Shown: positions 9,183 to 17,368, counted from the stretch's first letter. The stretch is 31,602 nt of DNA from Firmicutes bacterium CAG:646 (GCA_000432335.1 HF995364.1:17494-49095), one strand, 5' to 3'. Program-made: numbers and translations. Notes: generated by a model from the letters alone, not told the origin.

Positions 9183-9375
9183 TTGTTTATAAAAGGAGAA
9201 ATTTTCAATAAAATAAACAAGAATTCTAGAAAAGTTGTTTATAATTTTAGCTAACAGCGCATAAACAAACAAAAATAACAGAAAATTATTTAGTAGAAGC
9301 GGTAAATTGGGTTGAATAAACAAGAATGGAAAAAGAATTGTTTATAAAGAAAGAGAAAGGCATTGGAATAAACAA
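9183..9375. repeat. Array of seven ATAAACAA/TTGTTTAT octamers
   Basis: Exact copies start at 9183 (reverse), 9213 (forward), 9235 (reverse), 9261 (forward), 9316 (forward), 9338 (reverse) and 9368 (forward). Two forward/reverse pairs form matching 30-bp palindromic units (9213-9242 and 9316-9345), and two reverse/forward pairs share a 30-base offset. This looks like a duplicated operator. It ends 39 bp upstream of the -35 box of the serine hydrolase promoter. Confidence 0.75.
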
Positions 9376-9414
9376 TTTTCAAACACGATCCAGTTATTAT
9401 GTATCATAAAATGA

Positions 9415-9443
9415 TTGAAAAAGAGTTTTTCTTGCCGTATAAT
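9415..9443 (+). promoter_or_regulatory. Near-consensus housekeeping promoter
   Basis: TTGAAA (9415-9420), a 17-bp spacer, and TATAAT (9438-9443). Transcription would begin near 9450, giving a ~130-base leader before the serine hydrolase start codon. Confidence 0.85.
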
Positions 9444-9449
9444 ACACTT

Positions 9450-9550
9450 AACATGAGAACTGAAAGCTGGGAGAAGTCCAGCTGTCGGCAAGAGTAATTT
9501 ACAAAAAAGGTAGTGCCTTATTTTACCAGAGCAGGGGCGCTACTTTTTAC
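9450..9550 (+). ncRNA. Structured leader or small RNA ending in a terminator-like hairpin
   Basis: Between the promoter and the serine hydrolase lie a stem AGCTGG/CCAGCT (about 9466-9483) and a stem GTAGTGCC/GGCGCTAC (9510-9517 with 9536-9543, one G-U pair) followed directly by five T residues. The second has the form of an intrinsic terminator, so the transcript may stop here as a ~100-base RNA or be attenuated. I do not recognise it as any known riboswitch class. Confidence 0.4.
9510..9549 (+). terminator. Terminator-like hairpin upstream of the serine hydrolase
   Basis: Eight-base-pair stem with a loop of 18 bases and a T-run at 9544-9548, located about 35 bases before the ATG. It could act as an attenuator. 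Confidence 0.55.
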
Positions 9551-9583
9551 GTTACGTGAGAGTAACAACTAGGAGGAATTTCT

Positions 9584-10519
9584 ATGGCGATTGAAAAGAT
9601 TTTCAAAGATTTTATACGGTTTGCCCAGTGTAATGAACTAAAGATAGAGGGAATTGCCATTGCGGATGAGAACAGAGTTATTTTGGAACATCGATTCCTG
9701 CCGGATCAGGAAAGAAATATTTATTCCCATACGAAAAGCTATATGTCTATGGCGGCTGGAATTGCCATCGAAGAGGGAAAACTTTCTCTTTCCGATAAGC
9801 TGGCAAGTATGTTTCCTCAATATGTACCGGAAAATGCAGATCCTCGCTTGCAGGAAATTACTCTGGAGAATCTTCTGACTATGACCAGCGGCTTTCACAA
9901 GGCATATTTGATGGGCGCAGATCGAAGAGCAGGAATCGGATTTCCAGATTATATGGAATATATGATGACGCGACCAATTTTAAAGAATCCGGGGGAAGAG
10001 TTTTGCTATTCCACTGCCGATAGTATATTGGCGGGAAGGATGATTGAACAGGCTACAGGGCAAGGACTGGGAGAATATTTATATCGTCATGTGTTTTCAA
10101 GACTGGATCAGGGATGGCCGCAGTGGGAAAATGATCCTCAGGGGCATCCGATAGGCGGTGGAGGTATGTTTATGTGCCTTACAGAAATGATGAAATTGGG
10201 ACAGGTATTTCTTGCTGACGGAAAATGGAAAAATGAACGGATTATAAGCAGCGAATGGGTAAAAGCAGCAACAACAAAGCATGTGAAAACCAATACGGAG
10301 AGTCAGGAACAAAATGAATGGACATGCGGATATGGATATCAATTTTGGATGTCACCTTATCCGGGGGCGTATCGGGCAGATGGGGCATATGGACAAATCA
10401 GTACCGTATTGCCGGAAAGCGGATTGGTAGTGGCAGTACAATGCCCGGAGTGGGGGGATTTTAACAAGGTGCGGACAGGATTGCATGAAGAATTATTAAA
10501 GAGAATTGTGGAAGAATAG
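9584..10519 (+). CDS. Serine hydrolase of the beta-lactamase/DD-peptidase family
   Basis: A 311-aa protein of the penicillin-binding-protein-like (class C beta-lactamase) fold. The nucleophile motif SxxK is SHTK at residues 48-51, followed by the expected helix with MAAGIAIEEGKLSLSDKL. The second motif is YST in EEFCYSTADSILAGRM where YxN is usual, and a GAYGQ segment near residue 268 precedes the last strand. No signal peptide is present, so a cytoplasmic esterase or peptidase role is more likely than beta-lactam resistance. A strong AGGAGG lies 9 bases before ATG 9584. It is transcribed from its own promoter and stands alone. Substrate unknown. Confidence 0.82.
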   Translation: MAIEKIFKDFIRFAQCNELKIEGIAIADENRVILEHRFLPDQERNIYSHTKSYMSMAAGIAIEEGKLSLSDKLASMFPQYVPENADPRLQEITLENLLTMTSGFHKAYLMGADRRAGIGFPDYMEYMMTRPILKNPGEEFCYSTADSILAGRMIEQATGQGLGEYLYRHVFSRLDQGWPQWENDPQGHPIGGGGMFMCLTEMMKLGQVFLADGKWKNERIISSEWVKAATTKHVKTNTESQEQNEWTCGYGYQFWMSPYPGAYRADGAYGQISTVLPESGLVVAVQCPEWGDFNKVRTGLHEELLKRIVEE

Positions 10520-10967
10520 TTTATTATATATACGTTCTCGCTATCATGAGTGATACTTTTGCGATAACTCAATACTTGTAGATTCATCTCAGACTAAACT
10601 ATGACAGGAGATTTCATCAGAAAATATATACAAATCCAGAGAATTAAAAAAGTTTCACTACTTTTTTGCCCCCAAAATAGTGAAACTTTTTTAAATGTAT
10701 CAAAATGTGCACTTTTCAGTAGGAAAAACAGGAATTTTCGGAGGGAAAAAGTAGTGAAGTTTTTTGAAAATCTGCGAAATGTGCACTTCTATCTTAAAAA
10801 TTAATGATTCATAGTATAAAATTGTTCCGGTGCATCCACCCGTTTGGTCTTTGCGTAGCGAATTATAAAATCTTATTAAATTGCTTGTAACAGTTCTCCC
10901 TTTTGCCGATGGCAAGGCTGAACTGTTATATCTTACTCTTTTCAGTGAAAGGTATTAAAAAACCCTC
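10520..10967. other. Gene-free region with hairpins and an imperfect direct repeat
   Basis: It contains a symmetric terminator (10646-10692), a 74-base-period imperfect repeat (TAGTGAA ... AAATGTGCACTT at 10678 and again at 10752), and an imperfect hairpin whose outer arms AACAGTTC/GAACTGTT are at 10889-10896 and 10920-10927. A 67-codon open frame crosses it (10601-10804) but has no good ribosome site and looks non-coding. Confidence 0.7.
10646..10692 (+). terminator. Rho-independent terminator, usable from both strands
   Basis: AAAAAAGTTTCACTA (10646-10660) pairs with TAGTGAAACTTTTTT (10678-10692), around a 17-base loop. The A-run on the left makes it bidirectional. It is the probable terminator of the serine hydrolase transcript, about 130 bases after its stop. 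Confidence 0.8.
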
Positions 10968-10996
10968 TTGACGAATCGTTGAATCTGCGTTATTGT
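10968..10996 (+). promoter_or_regulatory. metK promoter
   Basis: TTGACG (10968-10973), a 17-bp spacer, and TATTGT (10991-10996). The predicted start near 11003 lies just upstream of the riboswitch. Confidence 0.8.
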
Positions 10997-11027
10997 AGTA
11001 ACCGTAAATTGAATACATAAAGCTTTT

Positions 11028-11125
11028 CTCTTATTCAGAGTGATGGAGATACATAGGATCTGTGAAGTCACGGCAACCCCGTCAAGCGGAAGGTGCCTAC
11101 CTGAGCGAGCAATCGAACAATAAGG
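11028..11125 (+). ncRNA. SAM-I (S-box) riboswitch
   Basis: The aptamer core is recognisable in order: closing helix CTTATT (11030-11035) pairing with AATAAG (11119-11124), AGAGTGATGGAG, GTGAAGTCACGGCAACC, GAAGGTGCCTAC and a final GAGCGA segment. These are the conserved S-box blocks. With the following terminator it is expected to shut off metK when S-adenosylmethionine is plentiful. Confidence 0.95.
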
Positions 11126-11144
11126 GGATTTGATATGAATTATT

Positions 11145-11170
11145 GAGTCCGCTTTTTGGCGGACTCTTTC
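11145..11170 (+). terminator. Riboswitch-controlled terminator of metK
   Basis: GAGTCCGC (11145-11152) pairs with GCGGACTC (11159-11166), followed by a short T-rich run. It lies 20 bases after the aptamer's closing helix, as expected for an OFF switch. Confidence 0.88.
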
Positions 11171-11255
11171 TATATGCAAGAGAGGAAGATTTTCCGTATC
11201 TGCACGAAAAGATAAAAACCCGGGAGAAAAGCGCCCACGAAAAAAGGAGAATGAC

Positions 11256-12446
11256 ATGGAGAAAATTTTATTTACTTCTGAATCTGTAACGGAAGGTCAT
11301 CCGGACAAAATGTGCGATCAGATTTCTGATGCGATCCTGGATGCATTGATGGAGCAGGACCCCATGAGCCGTGTTGCTTGTGAGACTGCAATCACAACAG
11401 GTCTGGTTCTGGTTATGGGAGAGATTACCACACAGGCTTATGTGGATATCCAGAAAATTGTACGGGAAACGGTACGTGAGATTGGTTATACCAGAGGAAA
11501 ATTTGGTTTTGACGCAGATAACTGCGGTGTGATCACTGCGATTGATGAGCAGTCTTCCGATATTGCCATGGGTGTTGATAAGGCGCTGGAAGCGAAAGAA
11601 AATAAGATGACAGATGAAGAGCTGGACGCTATTGGAGCAGGAGATCAGGGTATGATGTTCGGTTTTGCAAGTAATGAAACCGAAGAATATATGCCGTTTG
11701 CTATTGCTCTGGCGCATAAACTGACCCGACAGCTTACAAAAGTAAGAAAAGATGGAACTTTACCTTATCTGAGACCGGATGGAAAATCTCAGGTAACAGT
11801 AGAATATGATAAAGAAGGCAATCCTGTACGTTTGGATGCAGTAGTTCTTTCTACACAGCATGATCCCGATGTGACACAGGAACAGATTCATGAAGATATT
11901 AAAAAATATGTTTTTGAACCTGTATTACCAGCAGAGATGATCGACGCTGATACGAAATTCTTTATTAATCCGACAGGAAGATTTGTGATCGGCGGACCTC
12001 ACGGAGACAGTGGAGTAACCGGAAGAAAGATAATCGTAGATACTTATGGCGGATATGGACGTCACGGCGGCGGAGCATTTTCCGGTAAAGACTGTACAAA
12101 GGTTGACCGTTCCGCAGCTTATGCAGCGCGTTATGTAGCAAAAAATATGGTAGCGGCAGGATTGGCCGATAAATGCGAGATTCAGCTTTCCTATGCAATC
12201 GGTGTGGCACATCCGACCTCTGTTCGTGTGGATACTTTCGGAACAGGAAAACTGGAAGATACAAAACTGGTAGAGATTATCCGTGAGAACTTTGATCTGA
12301 GACCGGCAGGTATTATTAAGATGTTGGATCTGAGACGTCCGATCTATAAACAGACGGCGGCTTATGGACATTTTGGAAGAAATGATCTGGATCTGCCGTG
12401 GGAAAAATTAGATAAAGTAGATGTTTTGAAAAAATATCTGGGGTAA
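11256..12446 (+). CDS. metK: S-adenosylmethionine synthetase
   Basis: Makes S-adenosylmethionine from methionine and ATP in the cytoplasm; 396 aa, the normal length. Signatures are complete: ESVTEGHPDKMCDQISDAILD at the N-terminus, GAGDQGMMFG in the middle (about 127-136), GPHGDSGVTGRKIIVDTYGG and the Gly-rich HGGGAFSGKD loop. The start at 11256 follows AAAAGGAGAATGAC. It is a single-gene unit under the SAM-I riboswitch directly upstream and ends at a terminator shared with the convergent cation transporter. Confidence 0.98.
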   Translation: MEKILFTSESVTEGHPDKMCDQISDAILDALMEQDPMSRVACETAITTGLVLVMGEITTQAYVDIQKIVRETVREIGYTRGKFGFDADNCGVITAIDEQSSDIAMGVDKALEAKENKMTDEELDAIGAGDQGMMFGFASNETEEYMPFAIALAHKLTRQLTKVRKDGTLPYLRPDGKSQVTVEYDKEGNPVRLDAVVLSTQHDPDVTQEQIHEDIKKYVFEPVLPAEMIDADTKFFINPTGRFVIGGPHGDSGVTGRKIIVDTYGGYGRHGGGAFSGKDCTKVDRSAAYAARYVAKNMVAAGLADKCEIQLSYAIGVAHPTSVRVDTFGTGKLEDTKLVEIIRENFDLRPAGIIKMLDLRRPIYKQTAAYGHFGRNDLDLPWEKLDKVDVLKKYLG

Positions 12447-12500
12447 GGAAATTGCTGCAGTAGGGATCTTCATAAGGAAGTAATTACAGGAAACAAAAAA

Positions 12501-12560
12501 CCCGATCAAGAGTGCAAAGAGTCACCAATGGTGGCAAACTCTTGACGGGGCTTTTTCTTT
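12501..12560. terminator. Shared terminator between metK and the convergent CDF gene
   Basis: TCAAGAGT pairs with ACTCTTGA and outer CCC with GGG around two mismatches; an inner CACC/GGTG stem sits in the loop. A-rich DNA lies to the left and CTTTTTCTTTTT to the right, so it can serve transcripts from both directions. Confidence 0.75.
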
Positions 12561-12567
12561 TTGGCGG

Positions 12568-13470
12568 TTAAGAATTAAGAGGAAAAGGTTCAGGGATAAG
12601 TTCACATGAACATTCTTCAAACTCGGCTGTTACTGCTTCATTAACGGATTTTAATGCCTTTGCTAAATCATTTATGGCGAGAACGTCTGTGCCGATTTGA
12701 AAATATACAGCTATCCATAAATGTCTGCCTGTTTTTGTTATATCATAAAAAACAGGTTTAAAATGGTATTGCTCCATAATCGGATGACATAGCATTTTGA
12801 TTTTGTCTACAAGTTCCTTATCCGGCGAAAATAAAAAGATATCTTTGATTGCCCTCCATAGAACCTTAATACTTTCGGGAAGCATACATACCATGATAAT
12901 TATAGCGATAATCTGGTCAAAATATGGGGCGAGAAAGTAAAATGGTGTTTTCTCTAAATAAAGCGAGATGAAAAAAGCAAATGACATTCCTAAACTATAT
13001 GCAATATCTAATTTCCAGCCTAAAAGTTCTGCTTTTATAGTTGGTGAAGATAAGTTATTGCTCAAACGTTTCATAGCCGTGAAAATAATAATACTAGCTA
13101 TTCCAAGAAAACACTGGAATATGGAAACTAAGCTGTTATCCACAGTATTTCCCCCAGATATTACGGAATGGAGCACCTCAGCAGAAACTCCTAAAGTGAC
13201 AGACAACATCATTATGCCTTTAATGATAATAAATATCGTTTCAATTTGAAAATACCCAAAAGGGCGTTTCTCAGATATTGGTTTATGAAATAATGGGGTA
13301 AGGAACAAAAGTAACGCAATAAATACTAATTCTGCCGTATCATATACCGCATCGGTTAGAGATGACTGCGAATGACTGTATATTGCAAAAATAAATTCCA
13401 AAACTGCAAATAGAAGTCCTGAGAAAAAGGACACTTTTAAAATTAACTTTTCTTTTTTTTCAGTTATCAT
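12568..13470 (-). CDS. Cation diffusion facilitator (CDF) family transporter
   Basis: Inner-membrane metal/proton antiporter family, 300 aa. About six membrane helices are followed by a ~90-residue cytoplasmic domain (DKIKMLCHPIMEQYHF onward) typical of CDF proteins. The helix-2 metal pair is present as Asp40 and Asp44 in SLTDAVYDTAE, and the family's KRPFGYFQIE loop is clear. In helix 5 the usual HxxxD is GWKLD, keeping Asp155 but not the His, so metal choice may be unusual. GGTAGGTG sits 7 bases before the ATG at 13470, which is preferred over a TTG at 13491. It is downstream of the MATE gene on the same strand, 57 bases away, and may be cotranscribed. Confidence 0.87.
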   Translation of the reverse strand: MITEKKEKLILKVSFFSGLLFAVLEFIFAIYSHSQSSLTDAVYDTAELVFIALLLFLTPLFHKPISEKRPFGYFQIETIFIIIKGIMMLSVTLGVSAEVLHSVISGGNTVDNSLVSIFQCFLGIASIIIFTAMKRLSNNLSSPTIKAELLGWKLDIAYSLGMSFAFFISLYLEKTPFYFLAPYFDQIIAIIIMVCMLPESIKVLWRAIKDIFLFSPDKELVDKIKMLCHPIMEQYHFKPVFYDITKTGRHLWIAVYFQIGTDVLAINDLAKALKSVNEAVTAEFEECSCELIPEPFPLNS

Positions 13471-13527
13471 ATTATTACACCTACCTTTCAAATATATTCG
13501 TTAAAAAATAACGGTAATGTTGGTGGC

Positions 13528-14910
13528 CTACAGATGCATTTCCGGAGCAGGATGCGCCATTTCTCTTTTTTTCAGGTGTTTGTCTATTACCAGAAGAAAG
13601 ACAATCGTAGACAAAACAGAAGCCGTCAGATCTGAAACCGGCTCGGCATAAAAAGCGGCTTTTGCTTCCAGAAAATAAGGCAGAAGTACAGTCAGAGCCA
13701 TGAAAGAGCATTTTCTGAAAAGCGAGAGTGCAAGCGCTGTTTTGGTGCGCTCCATGGCAGTCAGTCCGTCAACCAGTACGTATTGGAAGCTGAGCGGAAT
13801 AATCATCATGGTAAATACTTTTATGCCCCAGATGGAAAAATCAATATATGCTGCATCGGTGGTAAAAAACTGTACAAAAACCTGAGGAAGCAGCTGGGAC
13901 ACAAGGAACATGACAGTCGTAAATATGAGACAGAGTCCCAGAATATATTTTTCTGCTGTCTTTACCCGTTTGGTAAGCTTTGCGCCGTAGTTATAGCTGA
14001 TGATGGGCTGTGTTCCGCCGCTGATTCCCAGCATGGGAGAGGTGATCAGCGTTACATAGCTTTGTACAATGGTGGCGCAGGTAATCAGCATATCGCCCTG
14101 AGATTCCCCTCCAAAATGCTGCAGGGAGGCGTTCATGACGATCAAGATCAGGCTGTCCGTTGCCAGAATCAGAAAAGGGGAAATTCCCAGATAAATGATT
14201 CTTCCCATCAGACGGAGATTATAATCGCCGAAGGTTATTTTTACCTGCGGTCGTTTGCTGAACAGAAAACAGAGAGCAAAGGCGCAGGAGACAAATTGGG
14301 AGATCACTGTGGCAACGGCAGCCCCCGCAACACCCATATCAAAGAGAAAAATAAATATGGGATCCAAAACAATATTGGAGACAGCTCCGAGAAGAACCGT
14401 TACCATTCCGAATAGGGGAAATCCCTGACAAGTGATAAAATAGTTCAGCCCGATTGCCATGAGGGCGAAAAAGGTTCCCAGAGTATAAATCGTAAGGTAA
14501 CTGTTGGCGTAAGGAAAAGTAGCTTCGCTGGCGCCGAACCAGAGCAGCAGGTGATCCTTTGATAAAAGAAAAATAACAGTGAGGACAGCGGAAAATAGGG
14601 CAAGAAGCAGAAAAGAATTTGCCAGAATCTGCCGCGCTTTCTTTATATTCTGTTCACCCAGACGGATGGCGAGAAGGATGGAACCGCCCAGCCCCACAAG
14701 CGTTCCAAAGGAAGAAAGCAGAGTGACGATGGGACCGCAGATCCCGGCTCCTGCCAGCGCCAGAGCTCCCGTCTTGGGAATATGTCCAATATACATGCGG
14801 TCAATAATACTATAAAGTACGTTGACAAACTGGGCGAGCATAGCAGGTCCCGCCAATTTCAGTACCAGAGAAGGAATAGAATCTTTTCCCAGATCAGTTT
14901 GATGTTTCAT
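13528..14910 (-). CDS. MATE family efflux transporter
   Basis: A 460-aa multidrug/toxin exporter with about 12 membrane helices arranged as two six-helix halves. The family opening GKDSIPSLVLKLAGPAMLAQFVNVLYSIIDRMYIGHI and the loop between halves (LGISGGTQPIISYNYGAK) are characteristic of the DinF/NorM-like bacterial branch. It would export cationic compounds using an ion gradient. AAAGGGG precedes the ATG at 14910, and a good promoter lies at 14944-14972 on the minus strand. It is divergent from the two-component genes at 15137, which may or may not regulate it. Substrate cannot be predicted. Confidence 0.93.
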   Translation of the reverse strand: MKHQTDLGKDSIPSLVLKLAGPAMLAQFVNVLYSIIDRMYIGHIPKTGALALAGAGICGPIVTLLSSFGTLVGLGGSILLAIRLGEQNIKKARQILANSFLLLALFSAVLTVIFLLSKDHLLLWFGASEATFPYANSYLTIYTLGTFFALMAIGLNYFITCQGFPLFGMVTVLLGAVSNIVLDPIFIFLFDMGVAGAAVATVISQFVSCAFALCFLFSKRPQVKITFGDYNLRLMGRIIYLGISPFLILATDSLILIVMNASLQHFGGESQGDMLITCATIVQSYVTLITSPMLGISGGTQPIISYNYGAKLTKRVKTAEKYILGLCLIFTTVMFLVSQLLPQVFVQFFTTDAAYIDFSIWGIKVFTMMIIPLSFQYVLVDGLTAMERTKTALALSLFRKCSFMALTVLLPYFLEAKAAFYAEPVSDLTASVLSTIVFLLVIDKHLKKREMAHPAPEMHL

Positions 14911-14943
14911 ATGTAAAAATCCCCTTTCGCAAGATGCAAAACT

Positions 14944-14972
14944 AATATAGCAGTTTTTATACAGGGTTTCAA
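14944..14972 (-). promoter_or_regulatory. Promoter of the MATE/CDF genes
   Basis: On the minus strand: TTGAAA (14967-14972), a 17-bp spacer, and TATATT (14944-14949), 34 bases before the MATE start codon. Confidence 0.82.
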
Positions 14973-15072
14973 GGAAAAAGACCTCAAAATTTATAGTTAT
15001 TTTATCAAAAGTTTTGCAAGAATTTATATTTTGTTTTTTATAGAAAGTTTAGAAATGTTCCGTTTTGTTTAG

Positions 15073-15101
15073 GTGAAAATGGGGAAAGGATATGATATAC
15101 T
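15073..15101 (+). promoter_or_regulatory. Extended -10 promoter of the two-component operon
   Basis: TGATATACT at 15093-15101 has the TGn extension; a GTGAAA sequence stands at the -35 position 17 bp upstream (15073-15078). The start codon is 36 bases downstream. Confidence 0.55.
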
Positions 15102-15136
15102 TTTCATATATGTAAAGATAAGGTAAGGATGAAGAT

Positions 15137-16633
15137 ATGAAACTGAAAAACAGAATTATTATTTCTTTTTTCGTTATCATTTTAGTTCCACTGGTTCTGA
15201 CAAGTATTGCATTTATGGGATTTTCCAGTTATCAGATTCGTTCTATTGAAAAGCAGTATGGCATTGAGGAGGTCACTTACGAGAGTTTATCTAATAATAC
15301 TTTCATGCTCAGTAAGATGACCCAGAAGATTTTTGATAATCTTCAAAAGACAGCCCGGAATACGCCGGAGCAGCTGGAAGATATAGACTATCTGAATCAG
15401 GTGAATAAGGAGCTTAAGGCAAAAAATGCATACCTGTTGATACGAAAAGAGCATTCGATGATCTACAGCGGAAGTGATGAAGCGGACATGCAGCTGCTTT
15501 TGGATGAGCTTCCCGATTACGGAGACGCTATGGCGGGAAATGACAGAGGCGTTTATATCGGGGCGGATATTCAGGCTTTGGTGAAGCAGGTGGATTTCCA
15601 GTTTCGTGATGACACGGCGGGCAGCGCATTTATTATTATTCAGGCAGACACGATCATACCCCAGATGCAGCATTTGATGGCGGATATGATATTTATTATC
15701 GTACTTATTTTGATCGTCACCTCGCTCGGATTGTGTACATGGACGTACCGGGGGGTGATTACGCCTCTGAATCAATTAAAGGAAGCCACAAAGAACATTA
15801 AAGAAGGCAATCTGGATTTTACCATTGAGAAAAGCGGCGTAGATGAGATCAGCGATCTGTGCGAGGATTTTGAGGAGATGAGACAGCGGTTAAAGCAGTC
15901 AGCAGAGGAAAAAGTGGCTTTTGATAAGGAAAATAAAGAGCTGATCAGTAATATTTCTCATGATCTGAAAACGCCGATTACTGCGGTAAAAGGATATGTG
16001 GAAGGGATTATTGACGGAGTGGCGGACACTCCGGAGAAAATGAACAAATATATCCGAACGATTTATACGAAAGCAAATGAGATGGATCGTCTGATCAATG
16101 AGCTGACATTTTATTCCAAGATCGATACAAACAGGATTCCCTATACGTTTAATAAAATTAATATCAGTGATTATTTTGAGGATTGTGTAGACGAGTTGAG
16201 CATGGAACTGGAATCCAGAGGCGTTTCCCTCACTTATTTCAATTATCTGGAAGAAGATGCGGTGGTGATCGCGGACGCAGAACAGATCAAACGTGTGATT
16301 AACAATATCATCAGTAATTCTTTGAAATACATGAACAAGCCTAAGGGGGCTATCAATATCCGGCTGAGAGATGTGGGGGATTTTATCCAGATCGAAATAG
16401 AGGATAATGGAAAGGGAATTGCCCAGAAGGATCTGGCAAATATTTTTGACCGATTTTATCGGACAGATGCTTCACGAAATTCTTCCAAAGGCGGAAGTGG
16501 GATCGGGCTTTCTATAGTCAAAAAGATTATGGAGGATCATGGAGGTCAGGTTTGGGCGACAAGTAAAGAAGGCACAGGTACAACGATGTATCTGGCGTTA
16601 AGAAAATATCAGGAGGTACCGGCAAATGAGTAA
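15137..16633 (+). CDS. Sensor histidine kinase with HAMP and HisKA domains
   Basis: Membrane-bound sensor, 498 aa. Helix 1 spans residues 7-29, an extracellular domain of about 150 residues of unknown ligand follows, then helix 2 (182-203), a HAMP linker (about 203-255), the dimerisation/phosphorylation domain with ISHDLKTPITAVKGY (phospho-His275), and an ATPase domain with NNIISNSLKYM (N-box), EDNGKGI (G1) and GGSGIGLSIVKKIM (G2). All catalytic motifs are intact. The stop codon overlaps the start of the regulator gene by 8 bases, so they are one operon. The signal is unknown; the domain plan is that of general envelope-stress or peptide sensors. Confidence 0.93.
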   Translation: MKLKNRIIISFFVIILVPLVLTSIAFMGFSSYQIRSIEKQYGIEEVTYESLSNNTFMLSKMTQKIFDNLQKTARNTPEQLEDIDYLNQVNKELKAKNAYLLIRKEHSMIYSGSDEADMQLLLDELPDYGDAMAGNDRGVYIGADIQALVKQVDFQFRDDTAGSAFIIIQADTIIPQMQHLMADMIFIIVLILIVTSLGLCTWTYRGVITPLNQLKEATKNIKEGNLDFTIEKSGVDEISDLCEDFEEMRQRLKQSAEEKVAFDKENKELISNISHDLKTPITAVKGYVEGIIDGVADTPEKMNKYIRTIYTKANEMDRLINELTFYSKIDTNRIPYTFNKINISDYFEDCVDELSMELESRGVSLTYFNYLEEDAVVIADAEQIKRVINNIISNSLKYMNKPKGAINIRLRDVGDFIQIEIEDNGKGIAQKDLANIFDRFYRTDASRNSSKGGSGIGLSIVKKIMEDHGGQVWATSKEGTGTTMYLALRKYQEVPANE

Positions 16634-17315
16634 AATATTGATCGTAGAAGATGAAGAGGCGATTGCAGATCTGGAGAAGGATTATCTGGAGTTGAGCGGA
16701 TTCGAAGTGGAGATTGAGCATCGGGGAGATGTGGGTCTTAAGAAGGCTTTGACAGAAGATTTTAATCTGGTTATATTGGATCTTATGCTGCCGGAGATGG
16801 ACGGATTTGATATTTGTCGGGAGATTCGGGCGCAGAAAAACACGCCTGTCATCATGGTTTCTGCTAAGAAAGATGATATCGATAAGATTCGAGGACTTGG
16901 TCTGGGCGCAGATGATTATATGACAAAACCGTTTAGTCCCAGTGAGCTGGTTGCCAGGGTAAAAGCGCATCTGGCGAGATACGAGAGACTGATCGGAACG
17001 GGCGTACAGGAAAATGATATCATTGAGATTCGAGGAATCAAGATTGATAAGACGGCGAGACGAGTATGGGTAAATGGAGAAGAAAAGAATTTTACCACGA
17101 AGGAATTTGATCTTCTTACTTTTCTTGCTCAGAATCCGAATCGGGTCTTCACAAAGGACGAGTTGTTCCGGGAAATATGGGATATGGAATCAGTGGGGGA
17201 TATTGCCACGGTTACGGTTCACATTAAGAAAATCAGAGAAAAGATAGAGTATAATACTGCGAAACCTCAGTATATTGAAACTATCTGGGGCGTGGGATAT
17301 CGCTTCAAGGTATAA
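16626..17315 (+). CDS. Response regulator, OmpR/PhoB family
   Basis: DNA-binding partner of the kinase, 229 aa. The receiver domain (1-115) has Glu8-Asp9, phospho-acceptor Asp52 (VILDLMLPEMDG) and Lys101 (DDYMTKPFSP). The C-terminal winged helix (about 130-229) shows FTTKEFDLLTFLAQNPNRVFT and the family ending TIWGVGYRFKV. AGGAGG lies inside the end of the kinase gene before ATG 16626. The divergently transcribed MATE exporter is one possible target; none is proven by sequence. Confidence 0.95.
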   Translation: MSKILIVEDEEAIADLEKDYLELSGFEVEIEHRGDVGLKKALTEDFNLVILDLMLPEMDGFDICREIRAQKNTPVIMVSAKKDDIDKIRGLGLGADDYMTKPFSPSELVARVKAHLARYERLIGTGVQENDIIEIRGIKIDKTARRVWVNGEEKNFTTKEFDLLTFLAQNPNRVFTKDELFREIWDMESVGDIATVTVHIKKIREKIEYNTAKPQYIETIWGVGYRFKV

Positions 17316-17320
17316 GCTTG

Positions 17321-17368
17321 AAAAAACCGCAGCCTTCCAATTTATCAATCGGAATAGCTGCGGTTTTT
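17321..17368. terminator. Bidirectional terminator of the two-component operon
   Basis: AAAAACCGCAG (17322-17332) pairs with CTGCGGTTTTT (17358-17368), with an extra TTCC/GGAA pairing inside. The flanking A- and T-runs allow use from both strands, which also suits the small minus-strand gene that stops at 17386. Confidence 0.9.

Larger units (their letters stand above)
8927..9583. other. 657-bp gene-free region rich in repeats and regulatory signals
   Basis: No ORF with a ribosome site is visible on either strand. From left to right it holds copy 1 of a dispersed ~200-bp repeat with a perfect 10-bp hairpin inside, a cluster of seven ATAAACAA/TTGTTTAT octamers, a near-consensus promoter, and a short leader ending in a terminator-like hairpin just before the serine hydrolase gene. 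Each is listed separately. Confidence 0.85.

Noticed and set aside
9183..9375. Short repeated units that might be a CRISPR array
   Set aside because: The repeats are 8 bp, in both orientations and irregularly spaced, with no spacers of constant size and no cas genes.
9584..10519. Calling the serine hydrolase a beta-lactamase resistance gene
   Set aside because: No signal peptide and a changed second motif (YST for YxN); the fold alone does not show beta-lactam hydrolysis.
10601..10804. A 67-codon ORF between the serine hydrolase and metK
   Set aside because: It runs through the terminator stem and direct repeat, has no convincing ribosome site, and its composition looks like translated AT-rich repeat.
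10889..10927. Imperfect hairpin before the metK promoter as a terminator
   Set aside because: The arms pair (AACAGTTC/GAACTGTT) but no T-run follows directly, and no gene immediately upstream needs it.
13481..13711. A 76-codon minus-strand ORF between the MATE and CDF genes
   Set aside because: It is another frame of the MATE 3' end and has no family resemblance.
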